The notes below the pieces were generated by a model. The model saw only the letters and a program-made list of their open reading frames with translations, made no database searches and was not told where the DNA came from. A DNA stretch of 64,000 nucleotides from Methanothrix soehngenii GP6 (GTDB lineage Archaea; Halobacteriota; Methanosarcinia; Methanotrichales; Methanotrichaceae), in assembly GCF_000204415.1 (NCBI RefSeq), contig NC_015416.1, positions 1,054,001-1,118,000 on the forward strand. The letters are read 5' to 3'. Shown here piece after piece: positions 56,919 through 64,000 of this stretch; positions within the stretch are counted from its first letter, which is position 1; each line of letters starts with the position of its first letter. The position numbers and the translations under genes are program-made.

Positions 56919-57322
56919 CTCTCCAGAAAAGTTATGTTTTCATTGTATTTAAGACTCAGACTGCGGCCTCTTCAGTCTATCCTCCTGCTCGGTCTCTTTC
57001 TCCGCTCGCTTGATGGACCTGCTCCTCAAACCAAGAACTAAAATTTGACATCTAACGAATCGACTTGAAGGGGCTGGCCGGCGTGCCTGGCCTGTGCTTG
57101 CATGGAAAGCGGCTGCAAATTTTCTTATGGGACGCCGCGAGTCAGCCTGCGGGCCTCCCGCGCTAGTGCTCTGGGCCCCTCAACGCCGGGGTGGCTTGGA
57201 TACAATCGGAGGCAAGCCGTTTAGGGTGTAATTAATCCTAGTCGATATTCTCATTCTGGCATCCATACGGCCTTATGTCCCCTATAATCCATGATTAGGT
57301 GCTTTAGGCAGGGAGCATACAC
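56919..57322. other. intergenic region with a hairpin repeat
   Basis: 404 bases. It contains the hairpin repeat at 57132-57203. The remaining bases show no credible gene; GGCTGGCCGGCGTGCCTGGCC at 57072 is another GC-rich inverted repeat. Confidence 0.4.
57132..57203 (+). repeat. GC-rich hairpin repeat
   Basis: ACGCCGCGAGTCAGCC, a GGCC/GGCC-type hairpin, CCCGCGCTAGTGCTCTGGG, then CCCCTCAACGCCGGGG and TGGCTTGGATAC. The same order is seen at 59199-59274 and, inverted, at 27597-27665. Two hairpins can form. Confidence 0.7.
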
Positions 57323-57688
57323 TCAAACACTCTTACATATGAGATGTTCTATTTCCCTGAGTATATCCAAAATTCCTTTCTCTTCGGATTCCAAAATATC
57401 ATTGGCAATATGCTTGTGATGGGGAAAGGTGGAGTTCTCGTGATGTGGGGCATTATCATATCGAAATACCATCTGCCCATTCTTATCTATTAAGTGAAAT
57501 CTATATTTTAGCCTCTGGTCTCTGTGAAGATACTCCATGAACTCCAGAGTTGATCCGTCGATAAAGAGCAACCTTCCACGCAGCATGCCTTGATCAGGAC
57601 TGAATTCGCTGTAACTGACCTTTTTATCAGCAATTATTTCTGCATCTATTAATCTGAAATCAACTATTCTAAAATAGTCAGAGATCAA
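57323..57688 (-). CDS. TumE-family toxin (DUF6516)
   Basis: 121 aa. The family layout is clear: GRLLFIDGSTLEFMEYL (38-54), then YRFHLIDKNGQMVFRYDNAPHH, with RYDNAPHH at 76-83 and PHHKH at 89-93. These His/Asp-rich motifs are the conserved core of TumE-family toxins. It overlaps the upstream partner by four bases (ATGA), as usual for toxin-antitoxin pairs. Fully open and apparently intact. Confidence 0.8.
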   Translation of the reverse strand: MISDYFRIVDFRLIDAEIIADKKVSYSEFSPDQGMLRGRLLFIDGSTLEFMEYLHRDQRLKYRFHLIDKNGQMVFRYDNAPHHENSTFPHHKHIANDILESEEKGILDILREIEHLICKSV

Positions 57689-58011
57689 AGGGAGAGCACC
57701 GCTTTTGCCTTTTGTATCTCATGTGCAACTGCATCCCTGCCCCTCAATAGACCCCACCACTCAAAGAAGTCTTGAGAATCGCCCAACTCTCCGCTTTCGA
57801 ATTTAGACAAGAATTTATGAGAGTCCATCCCATATCGCTCTTCGAACTCTCGAATTTCATTCTCGGCTAGCCTCATCTTCATATCAAGGAGGCTTATTTC
57901 TCTTTCCAGGGATCTCTTAATGATGAGTTGTGCATCATCAACTGCTTTTGCGCTCATTATAATAATAGATTGCTCAGGAGACATATAAGACTTATGAAAG
58001 AATGAGATCAA
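57685..58011 (-). CDS. TumA-like antitoxin partner
   Basis: 108 aa; ATGs at 57984 and 57957 are alternative starts. It is helical: DDAQLIIKRSLEREISLLD then MRLAENEIREFEERYGMDS, KFLSKFESGELGDSQDFFEW and the last stretch RGRDAVAHEIQKAK. TumE partners share the EFEERYGM...F...EWW pattern. It precedes the toxin and is translationally coupled to it. Confidence 0.75.
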   Translation of the reverse strand: MISFFHKSYMSPEQSIIIMSAKAVDDAQLIIKRSLEREISLLDMKMRLAENEIREFEERYGMDSHKFLSKFESGELGDSQDFFEWWGLLRGRDAVAHEIQKAKAVLSL

Positions 58012-58130
58012 TGGAAAGACATTGTTGTTTTGATCAATTACTGATTTATAAATTAATTAAGGTTATACATTTCTGAGTCTATTTTATGAATCTGGATTAG
58101 GCTAACATAATCCATGCAGGCTTTTTTTAA

Positions 58131-58175
58131 GTGCACGCCGCGAGTTGTCCTGCTGACCTCCTGCGCTATGTTTGG
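58131..58175 (+). repeat. degenerate hairpin repeat start
   Basis: GTGCACGCCGCGAGTTGTCC follows a T7 run (58121-58127), as in the other copies. Similarity fades after GCGCTATG. Probably an eroded member of the family. Confidence 0.5.
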
Positions 58176-58345
58176 GGGCGCGGCTTATGGTCGCGGCCGG
58201 CCAGGCGAGGGCGGTTAAGCTGTGGACTCATAGAGCGCGTCCTAAAGTCTATTATTGCCGATTCGAGGAGACCTATATTGAGGTCCCCGGAGACCGGAAT
58301 GGTTATGAAAGAGCTGTTTGGCAAGCGCAGGGCGCGACTACGCCT

Positions 58346-58560
58346 TCATACCATGACCTCTTCATATCTTGCAGAGATCGTTGGCTTTGGAATAGGTATC
58401 CTATCCTCCTTCAGCCCTTCCAGATGCAACTCTATAGCTTCTTTCATCAGTTCTGCCGTCTCCTCCTCGGTTTCGCCCGCGGAAACCACTCCAGGGAGAT
58501 CTGGCAGTATGCGGAGTAATTACCCTCACCCTTCTCAATGATTATCGTGTATTTGGCCAT
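58346..58560 (-). pseudogene. hicB: frameshifted hicB antitoxin gene
   Basis: MAKYTIIIEKGEGNYSAYC is a standard HicB start. One base is missing after the Cys codon; beyond it the frame reads DLPGVVSAGETEEETAELMK and continues to KPTISARYEEVMV-stop. In HicB these are one RNase-H-like domain (YSAYCPDLPGVVSAG). A single-base deletion is the simplest explanation. Confidence 0.8.
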
Positions 58561-58646
58561 CCAAGATATCCTCTGTGACTGCCTTTGGTGTTCACCAATC
58601 GCCAGCCATCGGCCTCGATCAGTTTTATGGCATCTCTGATCCTCAT
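58542..58646 (-). pseudogene. hicA: truncated hicA toxin gene
   Basis: MRIRDAIKLIEADGWRLVNT followed by KGSHRGY is the first half of a HicA mRNA-interferase, including the catalytic His in GSH. The frame then runs into the hicB start and stops after 34 codons; the normal second half (about 25 residues) is absent. Order hicA-hicB is as usual. Confidence 0.8.
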
Positions 58647-58707
58647 TTGTGCCTCCAAGTATGCATCAGGTTTCTACAGATATTCATCATTTTGGATTCT
58701 TTTCAGT

Positions 58708-59198
58708 GGGTGCCGCGAGTCGGCCCTCCGGGCGGCAGGCAATGGGGGCCCCTCAAAGCCAGGGAGATCAGAAAAAGCCGTCGATGGTTTTGGATTGTGA
58801 TATATAAAAGGAAAAACTCGCCAGGAGGGGCTGGCCAAAGTCTTCAACTGCTTTTATGAGGCTTGAAAGATCTCGACTGTCGGCATAGTTGAGGTCTTGA
58901 ATCCAGGGCTGTTATCAAGGCTAGGATCGATCTACACAGACTGTTTCTTTTTGTGCAAGCCGCGAGTCGGCCCTCCGGGACGCAGGCAAATAGGGCCCCT
59001 CAAAGCCAGGGAGATCAGAATAAGCCGTCGATGGTTTTGGATTGTGATATATTAAAGGAAAAATTCGCCAGGCGGGCCGGGCCAGAAGTTTGAACTGCTT
59101 TAATGAGGCTCGAAAGATCTGGACTTTCAGCATAGTTGAGTTCTCGAATCCAGGGCTGTTATCAAGGCTAAGATTGATCTAAACAGACTGTTTTTTTT
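58708..59198 (+). repeat. two tandem 247-bp repeats with hairpin head, TATA-like and T-run elements
   Basis: Unit starts (GCCGCGAGTCGG) fall at 58712, 58959 and then 59205, a period of 247 and 246 bases. The two full units are highly similar. Each has the GC-rich hairpin, then GTGATATATAAAAGG (58797-58811) or GTGATATATTAAAGG, about 130 bases of conserved sequence, and a T-run (TTTCTTTTT; T8 at 59191-59198). The layout resembles a repeated promoter-RNA-terminator cassette. Confidence 0.65.
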
Positions 59199-59274
59199 GT
59201 GCACGCCGCGAGTCGGCCTGCTGGCCTCCCGCGCTAATGCCCTGGGCCCCTCAACGCCGGGGTGGCTTGGATAC
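59199..59274 (+). repeat. GC-rich hairpin repeat following the tandem
   Basis: GTGCACGCCGCGAGTCGGCC, GGCCTCCCGCGCTAATGCCC, GGGCCCCTCAACGCCGGGG and TGGCTTGGATAC, nearly the same as the copy at 57.1 kb. It begins directly after T8. Confidence 0.7.
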
Positions 59275-59498
59275 AATTGGAGGGGAGCCGTTCAAGGTTT
59301 GGGAAGCAATATGATGAGTGTTTTCGGATGCTGAAAGGGCACTTGAGATTTTTCTTATAAATATAAGTTTATAATTAACGGCATTCCCCTCAAGAGAAGA
59401 CAATATACTATCCTTCATCTCGTTTCCCTAGTGATGTTCATAGCAATTCCTCATACGATCTATTATCCTTGGGGTATATGGATCATATATGTCTACCC

Positions 59499-60299
59499 TT
59501 AAATTTTTATATCACCAGGTTCCACTCGTTTGCGCCTAGTTTTGACACCTGCTTCCTTAAGGAAATAATTTTGGACGCTTTTAATTGCTTCTGACTCAGG
59601 AACTCTAAAATCAATGATAAGCTTCTCAAGCCGACTCTCTATTTCACCATCTGACATTTCGACTTTGTACTTGGCCAACTCATTTTTCACTTTGTTGGTT
59701 GCATCTGATAGATTTGTATTCAACGAAATTGATGAAATTGCCCAGGACTGCTCGCGAACGATATTCAATATTTCGTCAACCTTGTCATCCAATGAGCGTT
59801 TTGGCTCTGTCTTTTCTTGAGGGCTATTCGAGATATCTTTTAGGGTTTGCTCGAGCGATGGCCAAAATGTATTAAATATTATATTAAGCCTATCCTCCGA
59901 TAAAGGGTTTTCTCCTTGAACATGATTAATTGTTTGCAGTAGTTTCTTTGTGCCATCTTTCTCTGCTTTAACTGCTTGAAACTGGGCAAGTGGACCCGTG
60001 ACCTCAGTGGGTTCGAGTCCCATCAAGTAAGGACATACTCTTGTTTTGTCGATTATTTTTGATAATGCACCAGCTTCGAAGAGAAGCCAGGGGGCACTCA
60101 GGTTTTCAATTGTGAGACATATGATTCCTAATTGAGTTTGCTGCAACTCCTCAGCTAAAGCTGGAGTCCATCTCATACCTGCGTCGATATCTGATGAGGA
60201 AACCCATGGATCAATTGACTGTATCACATTTGGAAGCCAATCTTTCAGGGCCTCTGCCATAGCTTTGCTTCTTGGACCTGACCAACTAATAAAGATCTT
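59499..60299 (-). CDS. stand-alone TIR-domain protein, putative NADase defence effector
   Basis: 266 aa from GTG 60299, preceded by GGGTGGGA; ATG 60320 adds seven residues. The TIR domain (1-130) has KIFISWSGPRSK, PWVSSSDIDAGMRW and PWLLFEAGALSK; Glu 75 in FEAG is the expected catalytic residue for NAD cleavage. After about 150 there is a charged linker and a helical region (DKVDEILNIVREQ, KVKNELAKYKVEMSDGEIE) with no known domain. AT-rich, flanked by repeats and an IS256 remnant. Bacterial and archaeal TIR proteins of this type act in abortive anti-virus responses; no sensor gene is adjacent. Confidence 0.75.
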   Translation of the reverse strand, partial: KIFISWSGPRSKAMAEALKDWLPNVIQSIDPWVSSSDIDAGMRWTPALAEELQQTQLGIICLTIENLSAPWLLFEAGALSKIIDKTRVCPYLMGLEPTEVTGPLAQFQAVKAEKDGTKKLLQTINHVQGENPLSEDRLNIIFNTFWPSLEQTLKDISNSPQEKTEPKRSLDDKVDEILNIVREQSWAISSISLNTNLSDATNKVKNELAKYKVEMSDGEIESRLEKLIIDFRVPESEAIKSVQNYFLKEAGVKTRRKRVEPGDIKI

Positions 60300-60587
60300 C
60301 ACACATTGTCCCACCCACATTATTCATTGAACTAGTTTCAATTTTCTTAATATATTAGGCTATCTAAACTTTAAAGAGCATATACTAGAAATTAAGTACA
60401 AATAGGCAATACATTAAAACTTGAGATTACTAAAATCAAGATCGTTTCTTGCAAAAATTCTTAGGAAATTATTTTCTAATTTTTGCATATCCTAGCTAGG
60501 GGAGCAAAAAATTTGTTATTGTAATATTTATTTACCGATTACAGCCATCATGCGATCGGTGGCAGCCTCGATGCAGTCGAGGCATAG

Positions 60588-60992
60588 TCGAAACATTGCC
60601 ATGTTCATCATTGTAGGGCGATCTTGGAGAGCATTCCCAACAAAGACAAACAGGAGATTGCCGATAAGCTAAAAGAGGCATCGTATGACGAGATGAAGAT
60701 GCAAGAACTGGCGAAGGAGTTGAGAGATCGAGGGTACGATCCTGCTGCAGAGACAATCGACAGGTTCAGATTCGATCTCTGGAACTATAAGGCGTATCCC
60801 AAGGCCCATTGGAAGAGGATACGAACCACAAACGTCATTGAGCGCATCAATAAGGAATTGGGGCGCAGAAGCAGACCTGTGGGAGCATTCCCGAGCGATC
60901 AATCCCTGATGAGATTAGCAGGATGCATCATGATAAATATAAATGAAGAATGGGTCACAGGTAAAGAGTATTTAACGATGGACGTAGAGTAA
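60588..60992 (+). pseudogene. IS256-family transposase remnant (C-terminal third)
   Basis: It opens CHVHHCRAILESIPNKDKQE and continues with FDLWNYKAYPKAHWKRIRTT and RINKELGRRSRPVGAFPSD, then SLMRLAGCIMININEEW: the C-terminal part of Mutator/IS256 transposases including the last acidic-residue region. The N-terminal two thirds, with the first two catalytic aspartates, are missing. No inverted repeats are visible. Confidence 0.85.
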
Positions 60993-61135
60993 TGATAGTA
61001 GGATACAGGGCCGCTACGAAATTACAGCAATTTCGGGACACTACCTGCCAATTGTACAATTAATAAAAGCTATTATAATTATTATTTATGTATAAAAAAG
61101 ATATCGAAGAAATTTTGAACTTTAAAAAGATAATA

Positions 61136-62806
61136 TTAAGTTTGATATAATTTCTGGTATTCTTCTTCAGCATAATTATCTGTCATGCCGGATATATAAT
61201 CACAAATTACTGAAAGGAAAGCGTAGTGATCCTCTAACATGCATTTAACAAATTTAGTATGGTCATCCATTAGCATTACTTCCGCCAAGGACATATTTTG
61301 TATTTCATCCAATTTATTAACTTTTAGCAATATGCCATTATTTCTTACTTCAGTTAGATCAGAATTAAAGAAATCATCGGGACATAATATTTCCTTTATA
61401 TCTATATCCATTTTCAAATAATCAATTAGTTTATTGACTTCATCAGGGCTATTATTTGAGAAATTTATATTCTTAACCTCGAGTGGATTTCCAGTATCAT
61501 TATCTTTTAATTCACTAAATCGTATAATATATATCTCTGAATTATATGAGATAAGAGTAGACAACCGTTCTAAAGCATACTTTGACATCTGCCGAGGATT
61601 AGAATAATAAGCTTTAAATAGTCTTTTGATCACGTAATTCGCTTTCCCATCAAATTTATTTACCTCATTTGAATTCACTATTCTATTCTTAATATATTGA
61701 TCTAATTTTTTATCTAATTCTATTCCTAATTGAGAGTATGTAATTAATTTTCTACCAAAAAATTTGTAATCTTCTTCCGTAATTAGACAATCTTCTGCCA
61801 TTTCTGCTATATTTTTAAACGACATCAGGGTAACATCACAAATAAAATATTCTATGATATCTCGAATTATAGTGTTTCTTTTATATACGTTAGTTCCTTT
61901 ATCTCTTATATCCAAGATATCACGTAAATTTTTCAATAAGTCTACGAAATGGTGTTCTGATTCATCTCTATGACTATTTAATATCTCAATTATATACTTT
62001 TTAACCTCTTTAAAAATATCATCATAATTTAATCCTAAGCCTGAATCTCGCATGCCATCATCTAGATCGTGTTGTCGTTGTGCAATTTCATCCGCTATCG
62101 CGACGACCTGTCCCTCCAATGTAACCGAGTATTCATAATTTAGCAAATTTTCAAATTTAATATTAAATTTAGAGTTGCTTAAATTGAGCAAAAATCTATC
62201 AATATCACACCATAATTCATTATTTCGTTTAATTCTTGTGTGTTTCAAGATTCCTTCGAGAACCTGCCAAGTTAAGTTTAGGCCGCTTTCATTATCATAT
62301 TTTTTTTCTATTTCATCTAGCACTTTTAAACTATTAAAATTATGCTTAAATCCAGTATAATTAATTTCATATTTTAATTCTTTGTATTCTGCTTTTCCGC
62401 TTAGAATCTGATCTAATACTCTCTCCCCTTCATGACCAAATGGGGTGTGTCCTATATCGTGACCTAGGGCAATCGCCTCTGTTAAATCTTCATTTAGCCC
62501 TAAGTATCTTGAAATATTTCTTGCTATCTGAAGCACTTCCAATGTATGTGTAAGCCTTGTTCTAAAATGGTCTCCTCTTTCATGAGAGTAAATCTGTGCC
62601 TTATGTTCTAAGCGTCTAAATGCCCTCGAAAAAAGTATTCTATCTCTATCGCGCGAAAATTCGCTCCTAGATATAAAATTAGAGTAACTGTATCGGTTAA
62701 AGTGATATTCGTCATCTATCGAATTATTCCTTCTAGAGTTCTTATTAGGAACCTGTTTATAGTTCTGCTCTATGATTTTAATAAGGTTTGCATATTGTTC
62801 ATCCAT
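61136..62806 (-). CDS. dGTPase-like HD-domain triphosphohydrolase
   Basis: 556 aa, AT-rich (about 30 percent GC by eye) unlike housekeeping genes here. [20 protein letters not shown] (51-70) and [10 protein letters not shown] (82-91) with His 87, then [16 protein letters not shown] (113-128) with HD at 116-117, are the dGTPase core. [20 protein letters not shown] carries the late Asp. It removes triphosphate from dGTP or other dNTPs. Bacterial relatives restrict phages by dNTP depletion; given the location a defence role is plausible. Intact. Confidence 0.85.
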   Translation of the reverse strand: MDEQYANLIKIIEQNYKQVPNKNSRRNNSIDDEYHFNRYSYSNFISRSEFSRDRDRILFSRAFRRLEHKAQIYSHERGDHFRTRLTHTLEVLQIARNISRYLGLNEDLTEAIALGHDIGHTPFGHEGERVLDQILSGKAEYKELKYEINYTGFKHNFNSLKVLDEIEKKYDNESGLNLTWQVLEGILKHTRIKRNNELWCDIDRFLLNLSNSKFNIKFENLLNYEYSVTLEGQVVAIADEIAQRQHDLDDGMRDSGLGLNYDDIFKEVKKYIIEILNSHRDESEHHFVDLLKNLRDILDIRDKGTNVYKRNTIIRDIIEYFICDVTLMSFKNIAEMAEDCLITEEDYKFFGRKLITYSQLGIELDKKLDQYIKNRIVNSNEVNKFDGKANYVIKRLFKAYYSNPRQMSKYALERLSTLISYNSEIYIIRFSELKDNDTGNPLEVKNINFSNNSPDEVNKLIDYLKMDIDIKEILCPDDFFNSDLTEVRNNGILLKVNKLDEIQNMSLAEVMLMDDHTKFVKCMLEDHYAFLSVICDYISGMTDNYAEEEYQKLYQT

Positions 62807-63011
62807 TTAATCCCTCATTTATATTTCCTATGCTCTCTGCTTATTTTGCTTTGATGAATACTATTATAGAAATCTATCGATTATGCTTCGTGTCTATTAA
62901 AGATAGCTTACGTGTTTAGCTCCCCTTCCTTTTTAGATCTACCCATCAAACAGAATTAAATTAGACTGGGAAAATTAAGTAATATTATGGTAATGTTCTT
63001 TTATTGAAAAT

Positions 63012-63600
63012 ATGGACGAATTAGAGATTATCCGGCAACTTCGAGAGCAAAATGAGCTATTAAGGCTTGAAAATGAAATGCTCAAGGCGAGGATAAGTGA
63101 GCTAGAAGCCCGATTAGCTAATATGAGAATGCCCATACTCCTCCGAACCTTCGACGTGGCCGCAATCTCAAAAAGGATAAGAACAATCAGGGAAAGTCTG
63201 GCCAAAAGGTCGGGCATAGGGTGTGACCAGACAGTTAGCTATTCCGGATCGTCAATCTGAGGTTGCAGCCGATCTATGTCCGGATTACGCAGCAAATCTT
63301 AACCTTCCTTTTTGAAGAAACGGTTCCTCTGCATGAAGCACTTAAGGTGCTTAATGAATCGCAGACCAAGTCTTAAGAAAACAATCCTTTGCCATAAATA
63401 AGAATAAATATCTGGCAATCGGCGCAAGAAGCACTATCGCATTGGGTCTATGGAGTGTACCCGTAAATGAATGTCCAGAAATTCATCTACAAAATCCGCA
63501 ATAGATTTGATTACTGGTTTGCGTTTATCCTCAATACTGGGGTGTAGCCGTTCAATAATAGGTCAGATAGGGATGGATTGTCGGAGAGCTTCGACTCACT
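63012..63600 (+). pseudogene. decayed IS66-type transposase
   Basis: 63012-63120 encodes a leucine-zipper-like coiled coil (ENEMLKARISELEARLA). A +1 shift then gives YENAHTPPNLRRGRNLKKDK and GKSGQKVGHRV, after which VTRQLAIPDRQSEVAADLCP matches the zinc-finger domain. At 63467-63600 the frame MNVQKFIYKIRNRFDYWFAF and ILNTGV-stop-PFNNRSDRD matches the terminal NNxxER segment of IS66. The catalytic centre between is deleted. Confidence 0.7.
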
Positions 63601-64000
63601 CATACCCCTCCGCCCCCATCTTCTCAGCCATCTTCATCCTCTTCTTCCTCTTCTCCTCCTTCATCCTCTCCACCTTGTAATCCTGGAATAAGCTCTCCAG
63701 CTTCTCGGCCTCCAGCCTCGCCTGCCTGGCCTTTTGCTGCACCTCCCACCTCTCCCGCGCCGCTTCAAGCTCCTCCGGCTGGATAAAGGGCAGCCCATCG
63801 ATCCTCTGCACCGCAATCTCCGAGGATGTGAATACGGGCAGGCCCAGGTCCAGGAAATACTCCTGCATCGCCTGGGCCATCTCCCCCTCTGCCACTATGG
63901 CGGCAACCCCCCTCTCCCGAAACATCTCAGCCGTGCTCTTTCCCCCGCCGCTGGAGTCCTCCAAGAGGACCAGGTCCCCCTCAGCCAGAGAGTAGCGCTC
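63596..64000 (-). CDS. DUF460 family protein, C-terminal part
   Basis: About 134 residues visible; the frame is open to the right edge of the window, so the N-terminus lies outside. It reads ERYSLAEGDLVLLEDSSGGG, then KSTAEMFRERGVAAIVAEGE and YFLDLGLPVF, followed by a helical stretch and a Lys/Arg/Glu-rich tail. This matches the C-terminal region of DUF460 proteins, which have RNase-H-like and coiled-coil parts and an unproven role in nucleic-acid metabolism. An ATG at 63962 is internal, not the start. Confidence 0.7.
   Translation of the reverse strand, partial: ERYSLAEGDLVLLEDSSGGGKSTAEMFRERGVAAIVAEGEMAQAMQEYFLDLGLPVFTSSEIAVQRIDGLPFIQPEELEAARERWEVQQKARQARLEAEKLESLFQDYKVERMKEEKRKKRMKMAEKMGAEGYE

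Larger units (their letters stand above)
58012..59498. other. gene-poor stretch: decayed hicAB and repeat tandem
   Basis: About 1.5 kb without an intact gene. It holds a degenerate repeat copy (58131-58175), the broken hicB and hicA, the 247-bp tandem, a further hairpin copy, and 59300-59498, AT-rich with no recognisable content. Confidence 0.5.

Noticed and set aside
58131-58541. 136-codon plus-strand frame
   Set aside because: It covers the hairpin repeat and the antisense of hicB; the minus-strand HicB similarity is far stronger.
58708-59274. CRISPR array
   Set aside because: Period of about 247 bp with similarity across the whole unit, not short repeats with unique spacers; no cas genes nearby.
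60532-60902. Minus-strand frames over the IS256 remnant
   Set aside because: Antisense to clearly IS256-like sequence (RTTNVIERINKELGRRSRPV).

Overview
The window reads as a chromosomal segment of a methanogenic archaeon, most likely an aceticlastic Methanothrix (Methanosaeta)-type member of the Methanosarcinia. Evidence: methenyl-H4MPT cyclohydrolase (mch), the McrA-arginine methylase Mmp10, split archaeal RNA polymerase genes (rpoH-B''-B'-A'-A'') linked to L30e, a NusA-like factor, S12 and S7, archaeal 3-dehydroquinate synthase II, PurP, Cdc48, TATA-box promoters, GTG/TTG starts and an intron in tRNA-Lys. The genus is inferred from gene content; no search was run.

Layout. 0-5 kb: surface-polysaccharide/cell-envelope fringe (asparagine-synthetase tail, beta-helix protein, flippase) and a scrap of an IS605-type tnpB end. 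5-15 kb: housekeeping (UPF0146, FtsZ, UbiD-family decarboxylase, DUF1614, aroB', aroD, mmp10, a B12/radical SAM protein, an amphi-Trp protein) ending in a broken DUF3786 gene. 15.6-16.8 kb: an AT-rich Shedu-like (DUF4263) nuclease candidate. 17-23 kb: adenine deaminase, Cdc48, PRC-barrel, two tandem cyclophilins and a secreted aromatic-rich protein. 23.3-27.7 kb: accessory stretch in which a tnpB-only IS200/IS605-type element splits a 118-codon ORF. It also holds two copies of a 160-bp inverted-repeat (MITE-like) sequence, a 35-aa membrane protein with a perfect Shine-Dalgarno, a cysteine-cluster protein and tRNA-Leu. 27.8-42.5 kb: TudS/DUF523-like protein, PurP, leuD-leuB, tRNA-Lys and the RNA polymerase/ribosomal operon. 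43-51.6 kb: a MacB-type ABC exporter, a sequon-rich secreted protein, mch, a pseudo-GTPase EF-Tu relative, a DUF364 protein and a ModA-type binding protein. 52-56.4 kb: trpDFEGC behind a promoter carrying three GTAC boxes at helical spacing, which look like TrpY operators. 56.4-63.6 kb: a decayed toxin/defence island. It holds an MNT antitoxin with a broken HEPN partner, an intact TumE/TumA-like pair, broken hicAB, tandem 247-bp repeats with promoter-like and T-run signals, a stand-alone TIR protein, an IS256 remnant, a dGTPase-like HD protein and an IS66 remnant. A DUF460 gene runs off the right edge.

The most interesting unexplained material is: the GC-rich hairpin repeat family (27.6, 57.1, 58.1 and 58.7-59.3 kb), whose tandem units look like promoter-to-T-run cassettes for a small RNA; the 160-bp MITE-like family (three copies); the stand-alone TIR and Shedu-like proteins; the predicted trp operator; and several small proteins (31, 35, 44 aa) below usual annotation cut-offs. 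All functional calls are from reading motifs by eye.
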